A stretch of 64,000 nucleotides of DNA from Acanthosepion esculentum (GCA_964036315.1 OZ038485.1:79189460-79253459); one strand, 5' to 3'; shown: positions 1 through 12,594, counted from the stretch's first letter. Made by a program: numbers and translations. Notes: generated from the sequence alone by a model not told the origin.

Positions 1-113
1 CTGAAATAAAAGGGGTTCCCCAAGAAATATCCCTCGCCTATTTTTAAGCAAATGCAATTACCTCCGCAAGATCGGCATGCAGTTGCTAATATTTATTTAT
101 CTTTTGTAGGCGT
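1..113 (+). pseudogene. SLC16-like relic exon (matches exon 5 of gene 1)
   Basis: This stretch aligns base by base with exon 5 of gene 1 (17266-17440). Shared stretches include the region around the codons for SKC and the TM7 core MQLL-IFIYLL. The copy has lost at least one base (near 20), lacks about 24 bases present in gene 1, has a TAG where gene 1 reads EG, and has GCGTG where gene 1 has the GTAAG donor. Similarity continues into the following intron to about 230, matching 17441-17560. I read it as a dead exon of an upstream member of the transporter cluster. The rest of that copy would lie before the window. Confidence 0.75.
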
Positions 114-301
114 GCAATTTACAGAATTGTATTAAGAAATAATATATTTAAAGAAAATATTAATTTATATTAATATGAAATGTTATTTTTCTGAAATGTG
201 AATAAAAATAAATCTGAGTGAATGAAGTTGAAAAATAATCAAACCACATAATAATAATCAATGAGTATGTATTTATATAAACCTTGTCTATTTATTTATA
301 T

Positions 302-735
302 ATTCCTGTTTCATCGCTAGTTAGAAGGGAGGTAATTCAACTTCAGTCAGTTAAATGCCCCACTTGATATACTCTTAAGCTATCATGTATCTTCCGATAC
401 TGACTGATGAGGCAGACTATTTTCCCGCAATAGGTCAACATTTCTTTCTGCGGTAGACTGGTTGCCAACCAAGGCTAAATAACTCAGTCTGTCTTGCTAT
501 TCAGCCCATAGCTGATAGGAGAAGAGATCTATTTATACATTTCACAAGTGTATTTGTGCGTAGGTGAATATAACGAACTCGTCTGGGATTCGAACCCGGC
601 TCTCATTCCGATATCCATTACACCACAACGCATTTCCCACATACTTAATTTATGAGTGCTAACTTCCCTAAGTCGTTTTAATATAATATTTATCTCGACT
701 GAAACAAAATTATTTTCCCGTGCAAATTGAACCGT
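302..735 (-). repeat. tRNA-derived SINE, degenerate
   Basis: On the minus strand, 575-640 reads like a pol III promoter: a box-A-like TGGTGTAATGG followed by a box-B-like GGTTCGAATCC. The spacing is too short for a real tRNA, and the anticodon arm is missing. The adjoining text (GTGAATATAACGAAC) recurs at about 14850. These points indicate a SINE fragment rather than a tRNA gene. The outer limits are approximate. Confidence 0.55.
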
Positions 736-3123
736 TAATGTGTTCCTTTACTCTTACGTTCCTTAGACTGCTGTCTTATTTGTTCAAGACTTGCAGCTGA
801 GGCATTCACATACATTTTTCTAATAAGTGATCGGCTTGATTCAACTTTATCGTGAAATAGGCGTTTGCTTTCTGGTGCTAATCTTTTTCTTCCGAGAAAT
901 ATTTCCATTTCATTATTATAAATACATAAAATATTTAAAATGAAAAGATATTGAACAAAAAGCGAATAATATAATACCAGGAGTAATCGATGAATCATAG
1001 ATGAAATTGAACATCTAAATATATAATGTGAAAGGATTCATTTTTAAACGGTTTTACTTTAGTTGTGATTTCTTTATCTCTGCTCTATTGAATTTTAAAA
1101 CATTGTTTCAAGACTTGTTTCATTGCATCTCACTATTAAAGCTTTCTAACAAATGCCGTCATTTTTGACGGCGCAAATACACCAGTATTAAATAATTCTA
1201 CACAACAACTTGAAAGCATTTTATTTAGAAGATTTCTAATGTTGATAATAGAGATATGGTCGTTGCAATCGTTTAGAATGTGTTTTTTTCACGAATTCGC
1301 GATACCTAAGTTTTAAAAAATTTTTTTTTTTTTAAATGCAAAATATTTCTGGGAGCTTTTATTTTAGTTTTAATGACAAGTTAGTAGATTAAATTTAATA
1401 TTTACAATAAGCAAAATAACTTCCTTTATTTAAAAACTAATTAAAATTGACTGGAATTGTTTTTGTATGGATTTTAGCGCCATTTTTAGCTTCTGTTTAT
1501 GGAAATGTATTTGAGGAATTTTAGCTGATTTAATGTATAATTATTCTGATTTGAAACAAATATTACTTACTTTAAGTTTAAAATAACGGAGACATGCAAT
1601 TTTTAACCCAACAATAATTAATTATTTTAGGTTTTGACGTGTTGACAGATTGATGAGAGACTTAATGATGTTCTACGTGGATTTTATCTGTAAAACATAA
1701 TTGTAGAAAATGACGTCACCCCTTTTTCATATGACTATATTACTCAGTAATCTTCAACATTCAGGAAAATATTCTCTGTAATTTAATGTTTTATTGAATT
1801 GAAAAATTTATAGCTTTAAATTTACTATAGATATCGCTCTTATATTCTGATAATGTTGCGCATGGTCGCCCATGTCTATAAAAATCGATATGTTTATACA
1901 CATACAAAAAATTCAAAATTCTTTTAAAATATTGGTGTTCGATAACTTGTACTAAACTTTTCCATTTATTAGCGGTAAATATAGCTTTTACTTAACAATA
2001 ATAAAATCAAAAGGGGTGCAATTAATACAGAATTTTAAAAGATTTAGAACTTAATAAGTTATTATAATTAATTTAAAAAAAATAAAACAATTCTTGTAAA
2101 AGTTCATTATTCGTATAATTTTTTCTTAAAACAATAGTTTTTTTTAATATACCCTATTTATAAAATGAATTAAAAATCTTATCTAATGAAATCGTATCAT
2201 AGTTTTATTGCATTTTTGATTTTATTGTTCAGAGCATAATTTCGGTAAATGGGATTCTATTTGACCAAAACTAACTGATGATTTAAATTCTCTAAGAAGT
2301 CCTACTTTTAACTAATATAAATATGAAGAGGGTGAAATTTTAATTTCTCGAAATTTCATAAAATTAAATAAGTAGTGAGTAACAGATGTAAAAAATATTT
2401 TCTAAAAAGAATAAATTTCAAAAATAATTTAATTAATCTGTGAATATGTCCTGGAAATGTCATTAATATCCAACAATTATTTGATTTCTGCAAGAATTTG
2501 CTAAACAATGTCTTAAACGCTAAAAAAGCCGCCAAAATTTCCAATACTAATCTTTAACCCACTCACTGACGCAAGAAAACTAGATTCTTAATCAAAATTT
2601 CGAACGTACTAGAAAGGATTAAAAAATTTAATAAAATAATAAAAAAATTATTTGGCCTTTCCTCTTAATAGTAACATAAACATTTTGACGATAAAACTTT
2701 GTTTTTATCAAATTTGGCGACTTTTTTCATCATGCTATATTCGTTTTTATGGAATACCTATATAGATAGCTAAACATGAGATAAAAAGAAAATTCGATTC
2801 TATAAAAATTCATTAGTATCAAATTTTACGTGGTGCATCAATTGGTATTCGATGTTAAAAACATAACAAAAATATTTTGGTGAATTCATCGCCAGACTCG
2901 ACCTGGTTGATCAATTTTGAAATGAACATTGAAAGAAGATTGTGACCCGGGCTTTCTAGCTACATCGGCCGCATTATAGCTAGGAGAGACGGAATTTAAG
3001 TTTTCTGTCCTCCGGACGGCATGCAGGTTAGTAAAATTTAAAATTTTAATTTATATTAAAGCTATTAAAGAAGTGCACTACTAGATTGTCATCTATATCA
3101 CACCCGTTTACTGTTGAAATACA

Positions 3124-3124
<1 letters not shown>

Positions 3125-3178
<54 letters not shown>
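3125..3178. repeat. (GT)n microsatellite
   Basis: About 27 GT units. The matching tract in block B (32759-32787) is shorter. It creates spurious Cys-Val open frames. Confidence 0.97.
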
Positions 3179-3180
<2 letters not shown>

Positions 3181-3775
3181 TTTACGAAAGTGCATGTTGC
3201 GACAAGCTCTACATCCACACTGGAAGACCATTGCTTTCATGGTTATTATCCTTGTATTGGTACTCCATAAAATTCTTCGACTGCAACCGTTCTCTGATGG
3301 TATTATCTGAAAAGAAACTCGAGATACTTGAAGGTTACATTGTGAAAAAAAGTCTTTTCCAAACAAAGTATATTTCAGCAGCATTTATTTCCGGTTGAAT
3401 GGAATAAGTAATTGTTCGGTTCTAAATTTTAAGTTGTAAATTCGGATTGCTGGCAGAGCACGACCTCTGCAGGCTTCTGATATTTTTTTTATGTTTTGAT
3501 CCCTTTTCGTCCAGCTTCTCATAAGAGATTTCATCCTTGAAATTCATTTAATGTCCGCTTTTGTAATATGACAGGTATTACTGCTCTTTGTGTAAACATC
3601 AGTACTCCGTCAGATAGTGTGTAAGCGTTCATGTCTGGATATCTTTCTAAAAGTCGACTTTCGTTCTTGATCCATATTTAAAAAATATCTAAAAAAAACA
3701 CTTAGCTTTTTCTGTGGACCAGTTTTAATATTTTATATTACTAGAATCCATTTGGATTATATAACAAGAGATATT

Positions 3776-3825
3776 TACTAATATATATATTTATATATAT
3801 ATATATATATATATAATCCGAATAA

Positions 3826-3905
<80 letters not shown>
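3776..3905. repeat. (TA)n microsatellite
   Basis: TA tract interrupted once by CCGAATAAT. In block B the same interruption marks the place where a non-LTR retrotransposon 3' end has been inserted (36640-37360). Confidence 0.95.
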
Positions 3906-3908
<3 letters not shown>

Positions 3909-6046
3909 ATATATGTATATGAATAAAGACAAAATGAAAACTTATTTAATCGACGCGTTCGCTACTCTGATGGATTTTATCAAGTCCAATCTAAAGATTA
4001 TATTTTTCTACATGTATTTATAAAAAAATAAAACGTTGTTAATTTTTAATTGACTTTCAATTAAAGAATCCCCATAAACTTTCATTATACGAACTGATAA
4101 GCTAAGGTAAAGTACGGAAGTTTCTAAGTTATGTAACTTGACGTCGAATAAAAAAGTGAGTAGATGTTGTTAATGATTTCTTTTTAAAATATATGTATTA
4201 TAGTTTTAAATAATAGAAGCTTAAGTTTTATTTTTATTTTTTTTAACATTTTTATAATCATGTATGTAGGCGTGGAAAATAGAATTTCTTTCAGGAACGG
4301 AGATAATTGAAAAAATCCTGGACGTGGTTTTATATTTTGGTAAGATCCAATAGCGGCACTCTCAATAATTTTCCGTATGATTTTCATTCAAAAAGTAATA
4401 CTTGTGTTAGTCTAACTGTACCGTCTACTTAATTTCACAAAGCTTTGGTCAACCTGCTGTATGGTGTGTTGGCACATTCAAAGGGTACCGCACACCGTGA
4501 CCCCTTCCAGGTAGATAATATCAAGAACTCAACAATCTAACAAATCAATCCTGATGAAATTTAAATCCAGCTCTCACGGTTGGAAAGTAAACGTTCACAC
4601 ACACAAACACACACCTCACACTCTCACTCATAAATAATTGCCATAATAACAGCAATAGAGTTTTGTGTGCCTAACCATTTTCCCTTTGTGGCATAAGGGC
4701 GGCAAAATTGGAGAATAATTCGTCACGCGCGAAGTTGAGTCATTGGTTTTGTAATAAAATCATCCTAGATTTGTGTTGACTTGGATATGCTCCAAATATT
4801 GAAAATAATTTTATATCCGTGAAGGTTACCTTGATTACAGTTTAATCTGACTAGTGATATTTTCTTATTTTTACTTGACTTCATTCTCTCGAAAGCAATT
4901 CAAATGTATGAACATCGATTGCGAAGTGCTCTCGTTTATTTTAGCAATGATTAACGTTCTTTGGATTATGAAACATGCCAGAACTAAAGCGATTAATGTT
5001 AGGATAAGTTTTATATGCTGTTTCTTTGACCACAAATAAGAACGACTATTCTTTGGATCTTTAAGTAGCTTCGTTTGTCTTGTAAGTAAACTGTTACGTT
5101 GTTGATTATATTTTTTGCCTATTCATTTCTTTTGAATTAAATGTTATTATTTTTCATAATCTTTTTACAATTTTGCCTTGTTGTTTCATTCAATATTCAC
5201 CATGAGTAAATATCTAAAAAGAAATTAGTAAAAAACAGTTGGATGCTGAAATATTTTATTTTATCGTTGATGTTTATCTCCTATTTTCAGTAAGACATTA
5301 TCTAAAAAACTGGAAAAATCTAGTGAAAAAAATTACTGTAGCAGTCCTGCTATTCGCAAATGTTGTGATCAATTGGAAAGATTTTAAAAGTTAATAAAAT
5401 TAAAAATATATCAGGGGAAAAATAAATGAAATCTGCTCATATGAAATATGTTAAAATAGGACGAAAATATCGTAATTAGACATGGGGAAATAGAAAAATC
5501 TAATGAAAGAAAGTCATGGGAAAAATTGAAAAGCTCATCCAGCCAAAAAACAAACAAACAAAAAAACGGTGAAAACATAATTTATTATTTGGGTGTTAAG
5601 GAAAATTTAAAATTGAATTAAAATATTTATCCGTTCCCATTTTGAAATTATTTTCTCCAAGTGTATTCTCAGCAAAAGAGGTGATGTGAAAGCCTTTTTT
5701 CGACTTTATCGAAATGAATCTTGATATAGCCTGATTCAATAAGTATTCTAGTTAATTTATGATGAATCTATTTAACTATAACATCGTTTTAAACACAGAA
5801 GGAAGGAATGTATTTTGTATTTGGTACAATAAGTAATTTAATGTATACTCGATATTTATGTCTACTTTGTGTTCGTAAATATGTGTTTTAAAACTTCTTT
5901 GTTATATGAATATGACTTTTATCACATTTACTATATCTGTATCTCTGATATTTAGCGCTTTCTAATAAGTACCGCGCATACAATATATAAATAATAATAA
6001 ATATAATATATTACACACACATATATATTTATATTTATATACACAC

Positions 6047-6050
<4 letters not shown>

Positions 6051-6106
<56 letters not shown>
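6051..6106. repeat. (TA)n microsatellite
   Basis: Pure TA tract directly abutting the left arm of the foldback element that starts at 6108. Confidence 0.95.
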
Positions 6107-6107
<1 letters not shown>

Positions 6108-6110
<3 letters not shown>

Positions 6111-6650
6111 AAATAAAAACAGATTACTTTAAGGTTCCATATAATAAATTATTTCACCACAGCCCTTTTAAAGGACAGTGGATCATCAGATTTATTTCCA
6201 AATGTTGAAATGAAAAAATGAAAATATATTTACACATTTATGACGGGCAATAATAAGGAAACTCACGAAGTGGGGCAGTGTAGGGAGGTAGAGAGACAGC
6301 GTTGAGTTAGATGTAACATTTCTATTGTTTCAAATTTAAATATTCGCTGAAATCTAGACATTGACACTTTAAATCTGTTAACGGAAGTTATATCTTGATT
6401 AGGAAGTGGGATGGAGAGAAATCTATATTGAAAAAAGAGAAAAAGAAAAAGAGAGAAAAAAAGAGAAAGAGGTTGTAAACAAGTGTCATTAACTTCTATT
6501 GGAATATGCGTTGTTTTTTTTTTGTTTTTTTTACTTATATGTATATATATATAGGGGTGCAACTAGAATTTCCTAAAGAAACTTCTCTACGAACACACAC
6601 ACACACACATCCCCTCATACACATATACACACACCTATACATCTATCTAT

Positions 6651-6742
<92 letters not shown>

Positions 6743-7202
6743 ATATAAGGCATAAAGATCCGGATGTATTACTGAACAGTCATAGTGAATTAATTTTTAA
6801 ATGTCGGCATAAGAACAATCTAAACCTAACAAAATATATTACCTGATCTTTATTTTTGCTCTTCAAATATTATTATTCACATGTGAATATGAACACATAA
6901 CTGTATGCATGCCGAAATATGTTTTTTGGACAGAAACAGTCATATGTTTTTGACATGTATATGTATATTTGTTTATATAGAAAAATAGGAATACATCTGT
7001 ATAGTTGTGTATTGTGAAAAAATATATTTGTGTTTGGCTAATATGAAGATTGATATGTATGTATAGATACGGGTAGGTATATAGATAGGATATATAGGTG
7101 TATATGTGTATGTATATGTGTATATATGTGTGTGTACATGTGTATATGTATGTATGTGTAGAGATATATGTATAAATGTGGGCATGTGGGGATACAGATA
7201 TG

Positions 7203-7247
<45 letters not shown>

Positions 7248-8487
7248 ATAGATAGATGTATAGGTGTGTGTATATGTGTATGAGGGGATGTGTGTGTGTG
7301 TAAATATGTGCCTATGTGTGCATATATATGTGTGTATATGTGTTGGATGTATGTAAAAATGTTTAAAAGAAAAAAGACTTACAAGTATTTATTGATTTTT
7401 TACCCCACTTACAATACTTACAATATTGTTTTCTTAAATGAATTACGTTTTAATAATCATTATTAATGATAAAATATTTAGATTTTTGATGATTAAATAC
7501 TAAAGTCATCACCTAATTTCTTTCGTAGAGAAGTTTCTTTAGGAAATTCTAGTTGCACCGCTATATATATATACATATATGTAAGTATACGGAAACATCT
7601 AAGAAGATATATGAAATTACCCATGTATATCAGTACACGTGTACCTGTATAAGTGACTGCAGATGTGAAAGATCGTATGTGTATGAAATTCAAATAGATG
7701 TGTTTACAATATATGATGGAGCATGATCTCTAATATTGCGTTAAAATGCCACTTCATATTAAATTAATACTAAATTTTAAGTAATAGAATTTACCAATGT
7801 AAAAATAGTCACTAATCAATCTCATAAATAAAATTCAAACTGATAAAGATATCACCTTAATAATCACTTACTACTACATGTAAACTTATATTTGAGAAAA
7901 AATTTCTAGTGTTTTAATGTAAACTCTATATACCTCTTAATCGACTATTTCACATTAAATCACCAAAATGTCCGTAATAAGGTTTTAAAAAAAAACTTTA
8001 ACATATAATTAAATGGCTTAGACTGTTTAAACTGAAAAATTTACGAAATCTCAAAGTAAAAAACAAAAAAACAAAAAAAAACAACGCATATTCCAATAGA
8101 AGTTAATGACACTTGTTTACAACCTCTTTCTCTTTTTTCTCTCTTTTTCTTTTTCTCTTTTTTCAATATAGATTTCTCTCCATCCCACTTCCTAATCAAG
8201 ATATAACTTCCGTTAACAGATTTAAAGTGTCAATGTCTAGATTTCAGCGAATATTTAAATTTGAAACAATAGAAATGTTACATCTAACTCAACGCTGTCT
8301 ATCTACCTCCCTACACTGCCCCCACTTCGTGAGTTTCCTTATTATTGCCCGTCATAAATGTGTAAATATATTTTCATTTTTTCATTTCAACATTTGGAAA
8401 TAAATCTGATGATCCACTGTCCTTTAAAAGGGCTGTGGTGAAATAATTTATTATATGGAACCTTAAAGTAATCTGTTTTTATTTAAA
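6108..8487. mobile_element. Foldback (large inverted-repeat) element
   Basis: The left arm (6108 to about 6585) and the right arm (about 8060-8487) are near-perfect reverse complements. Both encode the same stop-free shadow peptide. The outer ends read TTTAAATAAAAACAG and its complement. A further inverted pair (6548-6665 against 7235-7310 and 7520-7580) continues toward the centre, and about 470 bases are inserted in the right arm. Block B has no such sequence between its (TA)n and the GCGTCAATCG junction, so this is an insertion private to block A. I see no transposase. It could be a foldback/MITE-type element or two copies inserted head to head. Confidence 0.7.
6653..6746. repeat. (TA)n microsatellite in foldback interior
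   Basis: TA tract with one TTTA interruption. A related TA tract at 7204-7246 sits at the mirrored position in the inverted repeat. Confidence 0.93.
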
Positions 8488-8567
8488 TTATTAGCTCTGA
8501 CTTACATTGAGCTCTCTGGATTCTATCCTCATTGGGTCTTCCCATATGGATTACCTAGTTTTTCCTA

Positions 8568-8572
<5 letters not shown>

Positions 8573-8610
<38 letters not shown>
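8573..8610. repeat. (TA)n microsatellite
   Basis: TA tract directly upstream of a non-LTR retrotransposon 3' tail. The same junction is present in block B at 39749. Confidence 0.93.
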
Positions 8611-8611
<1 letters not shown>

Positions 8612-8745
8612 CGTCAATCGCTATCTTCTGTTGCCTTGAATCCCGTTCATCTTTTATCCTTTCCTCAATCCCCTTATAACCAGTCTTTACTCTCACGTTC
8701 ACTCTCTGTAACCCCTTGCTCAGGGTGGAATGCTTAAATATATAT
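8611..8745 (+). mobile_element. 5'-truncated non-LTR retrotransposon 3' tail (copy A)
   Basis: It begins with GCGTCAATCG and runs through pyrimidine-rich text to TCTGTAACCCCTTGC and a short ATGCTTAA before another TA run. The same layout follows the reverse transcriptase C-terminus at 37130-37360, where the protein ends with VNRHLQLP. This is therefore the last ~130 bases of such an element, bordered by TA repeats on both sides. Confidence 0.7.
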
Positions 8746-9352
8746 ATGTATTGTATATATATGCTTTTTAGTTCGTACAAACACACCCATAAAAATAATC
8801 TGAGGTTATGCGCAGTTAGACATCCATGCGTTCGAGCATACATTTATGTGCAATGGTAATTCTATTTCGGTGTCAAGACTGTAGCGTTTCATATGTAGCA
8901 ATATTCTCTTAACATGTAACATGTGGTGGTGGTCTTGATGTTTTTCAGATCGGCCGTCCGCGCTGCCAGACAAGTTAACATTCGCTCACCCATACACATA
9001 TATATGTAGACGCGTAACCCACACTCATTGAGCTGGTCCACTACTGCCACCTTGATTAAGTTAGGTTCTATCTGTGGAAATGCTGATGATGATGTTTGTA
9101 TTTTTACCAACGATAACTTCTGGTGTTTTATTGATGATTGTGATTATGTTAATGGTACTAATATTTGTGATATTAAAATTGATATATTAACAATAATTGA
9201 TGTGTTTTGGTTATAATAAACAGAAAAATTACCCTTAATGATGATGGAAACAATAATCATAATAATGACAATAAAAGCCAAATAAAAAATGACAATAATG
9301 ACAAAGGTAATTATGATAATAGTTGTGGTAACCATAATAATAATGATAATGG

Positions 9353-9353
<1 letters not shown>

Positions 9354-9411
<58 letters not shown>
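9354..9411. repeat. (AAT)n microsatellite
   Basis: Trinucleotide AAT run, mirrored in block B at 40493-40549. It yields artefactual poly-Asn and poly-Ile frames. Confidence 0.97.
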
Positions 9412-9415
<4 letters not shown>

Positions 9416-9529
9416 TCAGTACTAATGGTGGTGGAGATGGTTATGAAGTGATTGTTCTTAAAGTGTTAACAACAGTACTAATAATGAAAGTAATAGTAGG
9501 AGTTATTTTCGGTATGTTCATAAAGTGGT

Positions 9530-12030
9530 AACATCGATATTAACAGCGAAAGTAATAGTAGTCGACACAAAAAATAATTTTGAAGTGTTAATGGTTTTAT
9601 CTCTCGTGTGTCTGTACTAATTGTTATGGTGGCGGTAGTGTTTGTGGTGGCAGTGGTAGTGTTGGTACCAGTGATATTAGTGTTATCGATCAGTGCTAAT
9701 TGTTATGGTGGTGATTTTTTTGGGGGGGAGTGGTGGTAGTTTTGGTAACAGTGCTGGTAGTGTTATCGGTTCCTATTTAGTGGTCATGTTTTGGAGGTTT
9801 TGGTTTTCTTGCGCTTTAGTGTTTTACCATTTTTTTCGGCAAGTTCTTTCCGTTTGTGCTCAGTTTTGTTGTAGGTATTATTCTTTTTATGAGCTGTGAT
9901 AGTAGATATTTATTTTCGTGTCTGCATTTTAAAATTATTTCCGATCTTTGGTTTAGTAATTCTTTTTGTTCAGTGTAGTGGATTATTGCCACATTTTCGT
10001 GCAGACAAAGTACACATCTCTTTGTTATTGTAGGCAGGTGCGGTTTTCACTATTTCCCAATTTATTTTTGTTTTTATCTTTTATGTGGATAGTGTGGTAC
10101 TGTTGGAGCATTGTCTGTTGGAGAACTAGAGGTCGTGCGTGTATTTTCTTTGCATTGTAGTACTGTTTGCATTTACCTTAGCTTTGTATACTATGTTCGT
10201 TTGTTTGAAGTTTCCTTGTAGTAGGCTTGTGGTTTTGTCTCTGCAGTTGCCTTGGGGGTCTTTGATTGCGCTATTGTAGGTTATTATTTTTTGTTGTAGC
10301 CTTTTGTTATTTGTGTTATATTGTTAGTGTGGATGTAGCTAACGTTGTTTTTGTTAGATATTTTTGTTCAGGAACTTGTTACGGGGAAGTGTTTTTCTAT
10401 TAGAACTAGGAATTCTCTGCCGATGTTTGTTATGACGGTTTTGTTCTATGGCGGGTTAAACCAAATTATATTTCTTTTTCTGCTTTTCCTTTTTGGTTGT
10501 GGTGGTATGTATTTTAGCTGTTGCGTGCATCCACTTTTCTTTAGTGCGTTGTTATATGGCATTTTTGTTGAAAATGTCTGCGTTGGATGAGTTGTCTGAT
10601 ACCCTGCGGCTGATGGATTAATGTACGTGTTTGATGATTGAGTGTGGGTGGCTGGAGGATGTGTGTATCTATGTGGGAGTGTCAGTAACCTTTTTGTATG
10701 GTTCGTAAATTTCTTGGTCCAGTTTGTGGGTGACGTCTACGAAGTTTATTATTCTTGCCTTTGTTTTTATTTCTATTTTGAATCCAATCATTTATTGAAC
10801 GTTTAATATCTTTTTTCTGAATCTGTCTATTTTAGGTTCTCTTATTAGAATTAGGCCGTTATCTCTATATAGGTCCATGTCTTTTTTCTCCAGTATTCCG
10901 GCTAGTTATGAAAGGATAAGTATACCTACTAGTTCGCAGATTTTAGCTCCGTCATACCTCGCCACGTTACATCATGCAGGTTGTTATTTTGTTTTTTTGT
11001 GCCCACGGTTCGTTGTTGTGGAATAATAGTGATTAAAAGTTTAAGTATTTTGGTTTAATAATCCATGATTTGTACATGCTGTTGTGCTCATTGTATTGCT
11101 TCGTCCAGTATATTTCCTGTGATGGAGGGTGGGAAGTCTATTATGTCGAACTGGATGAATGTAGTTTTGGTTTGTTTTATATTGCTGCGAACCACTCGGT
11201 GACGGCTTTAGTATTTCTCCATTGATTAAGTTCTAGTCTTTTTCGTAATTTAGTGCTGAAATTTTCTAATATGTTTATACTGATATTTACTATTGCATTT
11301 TTTTTGCTGGATTGATTAGGTGGAATATGGGTTTTGCATCGAAGTTTGGTTTGTGGTCCTTTGCTGTTATGAATACTTGTTGTTTAGCGATGCGGTTTAT
11401 CTTTTGTTTATTTTCACTTTAGCGGATATATCGTTAGCTTCCATATTTATGTCGCTTTTTGCGCTTTCAGTTGTCTTTTTGTATTATTGTGTAATGTTGT
11501 TAGTTATAAGGTTTTTGCGCACCGTAGTTTCTCTTCTGTAAATGTTTGTTGTTTCGTCAGCAAATATGAGTTCTTTATAATTTATTCTTGGAAATTATCC
11601 AAGTGTCTTTAAATTTTATTTTTTTGGAGCATGTCTGTCATGCAATTTTCGAATTTTAGCATTTCGTTAAACTTTGGTGGGCATCTTTTTGTATTCAGGC
11701 CGAATGTTTCAGTTTTGCCAATGTTCTCTTTCATTACATCTTATTCTTCTTATAAGACTTTCGATTTTTTCAGTTAGGAGAATTTTATAAGAAGATGGGT
11801 GGGTATACGCGTGTTTTTCAGCGAGTAACCTAAGTTGATCATAATCTTTTTATGTAACAACAGCGGGAGTGTTCAACCTGTGAAGGAGCTAAGTATGTAT
11901 ACATATATTTATATGGGCGGTACCTATTGAAAAGTACACAATATTCATCATAGGGCTAACATATTCAGTTGCATGGATAGCAGTTTGTAAACCCCGGTGT
12001 CACGCTTTTGTGATCATCAGACAAACTGCT
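9530..12030 (-). pseudogene. Penelope-like reverse transcriptase element, decayed
   Basis: There is no long ORF, but the minus strand read in shifting frames gives a consistent protein. From 11880 downward I see FADETTNIY, then ITAKDHKPNF and LINPAK, then LELNQWRNTKAVTEWF, then an IQFDIIDF/PPSIT RT motif (about 11120). Next come CELVG-like text, LYRDNGLILI (the catalytic YRDD position, with D changed to N, about 10860), and finally NCRDKTTS...QGNF..TNIVYKAKV near 10230 and ITKPKI-N with a final basic patch near 9950. The last part resembles the Cys-rich C-terminal GIY-YIG-type nuclease of Penelope-like elements. Many stops make it dead. The RT assignment is firm; the Penelope assignment is probable. 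Confidence 0.68.
11980..12029 (-). ncRNA. Hammerhead-ribozyme-like motif
   Basis: A perfect 9-bp stem (GCAGTTTGT with ACAAACTGC, 11980-11988 and 12021-12029) encloses, on the minus strand, CTGATGA (12014-12020), then a TCAC/GTGA stem with a 6-base loop, then CACCGGGGTTT. This matches a hammerhead order of stem I, CUGAUGA, stem II, and a tiny stem III, but the expected GAAA box is altered or missing. Penelope-like elements are known to carry hammerhead motifs. This one lies just 5' of the minus-strand RT remnant and is repeated in block B at 41590-41639. It is probably inactive. Confidence 0.5.
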
Positions 12031-12231
12031 TTATTTTTTCAAAAGTGAATCTATTTATGCTTATTTTTGCTTGATTATTTGTGTTTAGTGAAGTGAGCGA
12101 GTTTTCATCGGTATTTGTTTGAGATGACACCCACATATACATAGCCATACATGCATACATACATACGGGTCAATGCATTTTAGTTCGTACAAACACACCC
12201 ATATAAATGATCTGAGGTTATTGAGCACCCC

Positions 12232-12232
<1 letters not shown>

Positions 12233-12268
<36 letters not shown>
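12233..12268. repeat. (TA)n microsatellite ending block A
   Basis: TA tract where collinearity with block B stops. A second TA/GT compound tract lies at 12341-12405. Confidence 0.93.
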
Positions 12269-12270
<2 letters not shown>

Positions 12271-12337
12271 GAAATATAGTCTTAAAGTGTGCTATATTTA
12301 TGGGATAAAGTGCTCAATATCAGAGATAGAGCGTGTG

Positions 12338-12406
<69 letters not shown>

Positions 12407-12594
12407 ATGCAGTATAACATTAATATATATGTATGTGAGAGACGTTAAGAAATAGAAATATAGAGATAAATAGTCATTTGTGAAATTTCATTGAGCCATA
12501 AATTTGTCTTAAAATACAGACAGTTATGAAGCATTTCATTCATTTTCGGACTTTCGATAAAAAACAGATTAGACGTAAATTTTGTATTTTTCAG

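Larger units (their letters stand above)
1020..12240. repeat. Segmental duplication, block A
   Basis: Sequence from about 1020 to the (TA)n at 12233 is collinear with about 30690-41845 in the same orientation. The pairs are 1025-3400 with 30693-32985, 3410-5760 with 36165-39280, 8611-9520 with 39750-40655, and 11080-12235 with 40690-41845. Block A has its own 2.4-kb foldback insertion (6108-8487) and keeps 1.5 kb (about 9525-11040) that block B lacks. It ends about 350 bases before exon 1 of gene 1. No host exon was recognised inside. Stretches such as 1300-3000 and 4000-5950 show only AT-rich, stop-filled sequence. Confidence 0.92.

Noticed and set aside
575..640. A tRNA gene on the minus strand
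   Set aside because: Box A and box B are too close and no anticodon arm can form, so it is a SINE piece.
735..998. 87-codon minus-strand open frame with a charged, exon-like tail (KRLAPESKRLFHDKVESS)
   Set aside because: No flanking splice sites fit, the first third is hydrophobic AT-driven text, and I recognise no family. It is left unannotated.
3741..3932. Tyr-Ile repeat open frames over TA tracts, here and at many other positions
   Set aside because: They are translations of (TA)n microsatellites, not proteins.
4854..5039. Identical 61-codon frames at 4854-5039 and 38374-38559
   Set aside because: Their identity only reflects the segmental duplication. There are no codon or motif signs of coding.
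9207..9531. Poly-Asn and poly-Ile open frames (also 40339-40660)
   Set aside because: They come from the (AAT)n microsatellite and have no conserved flanks.
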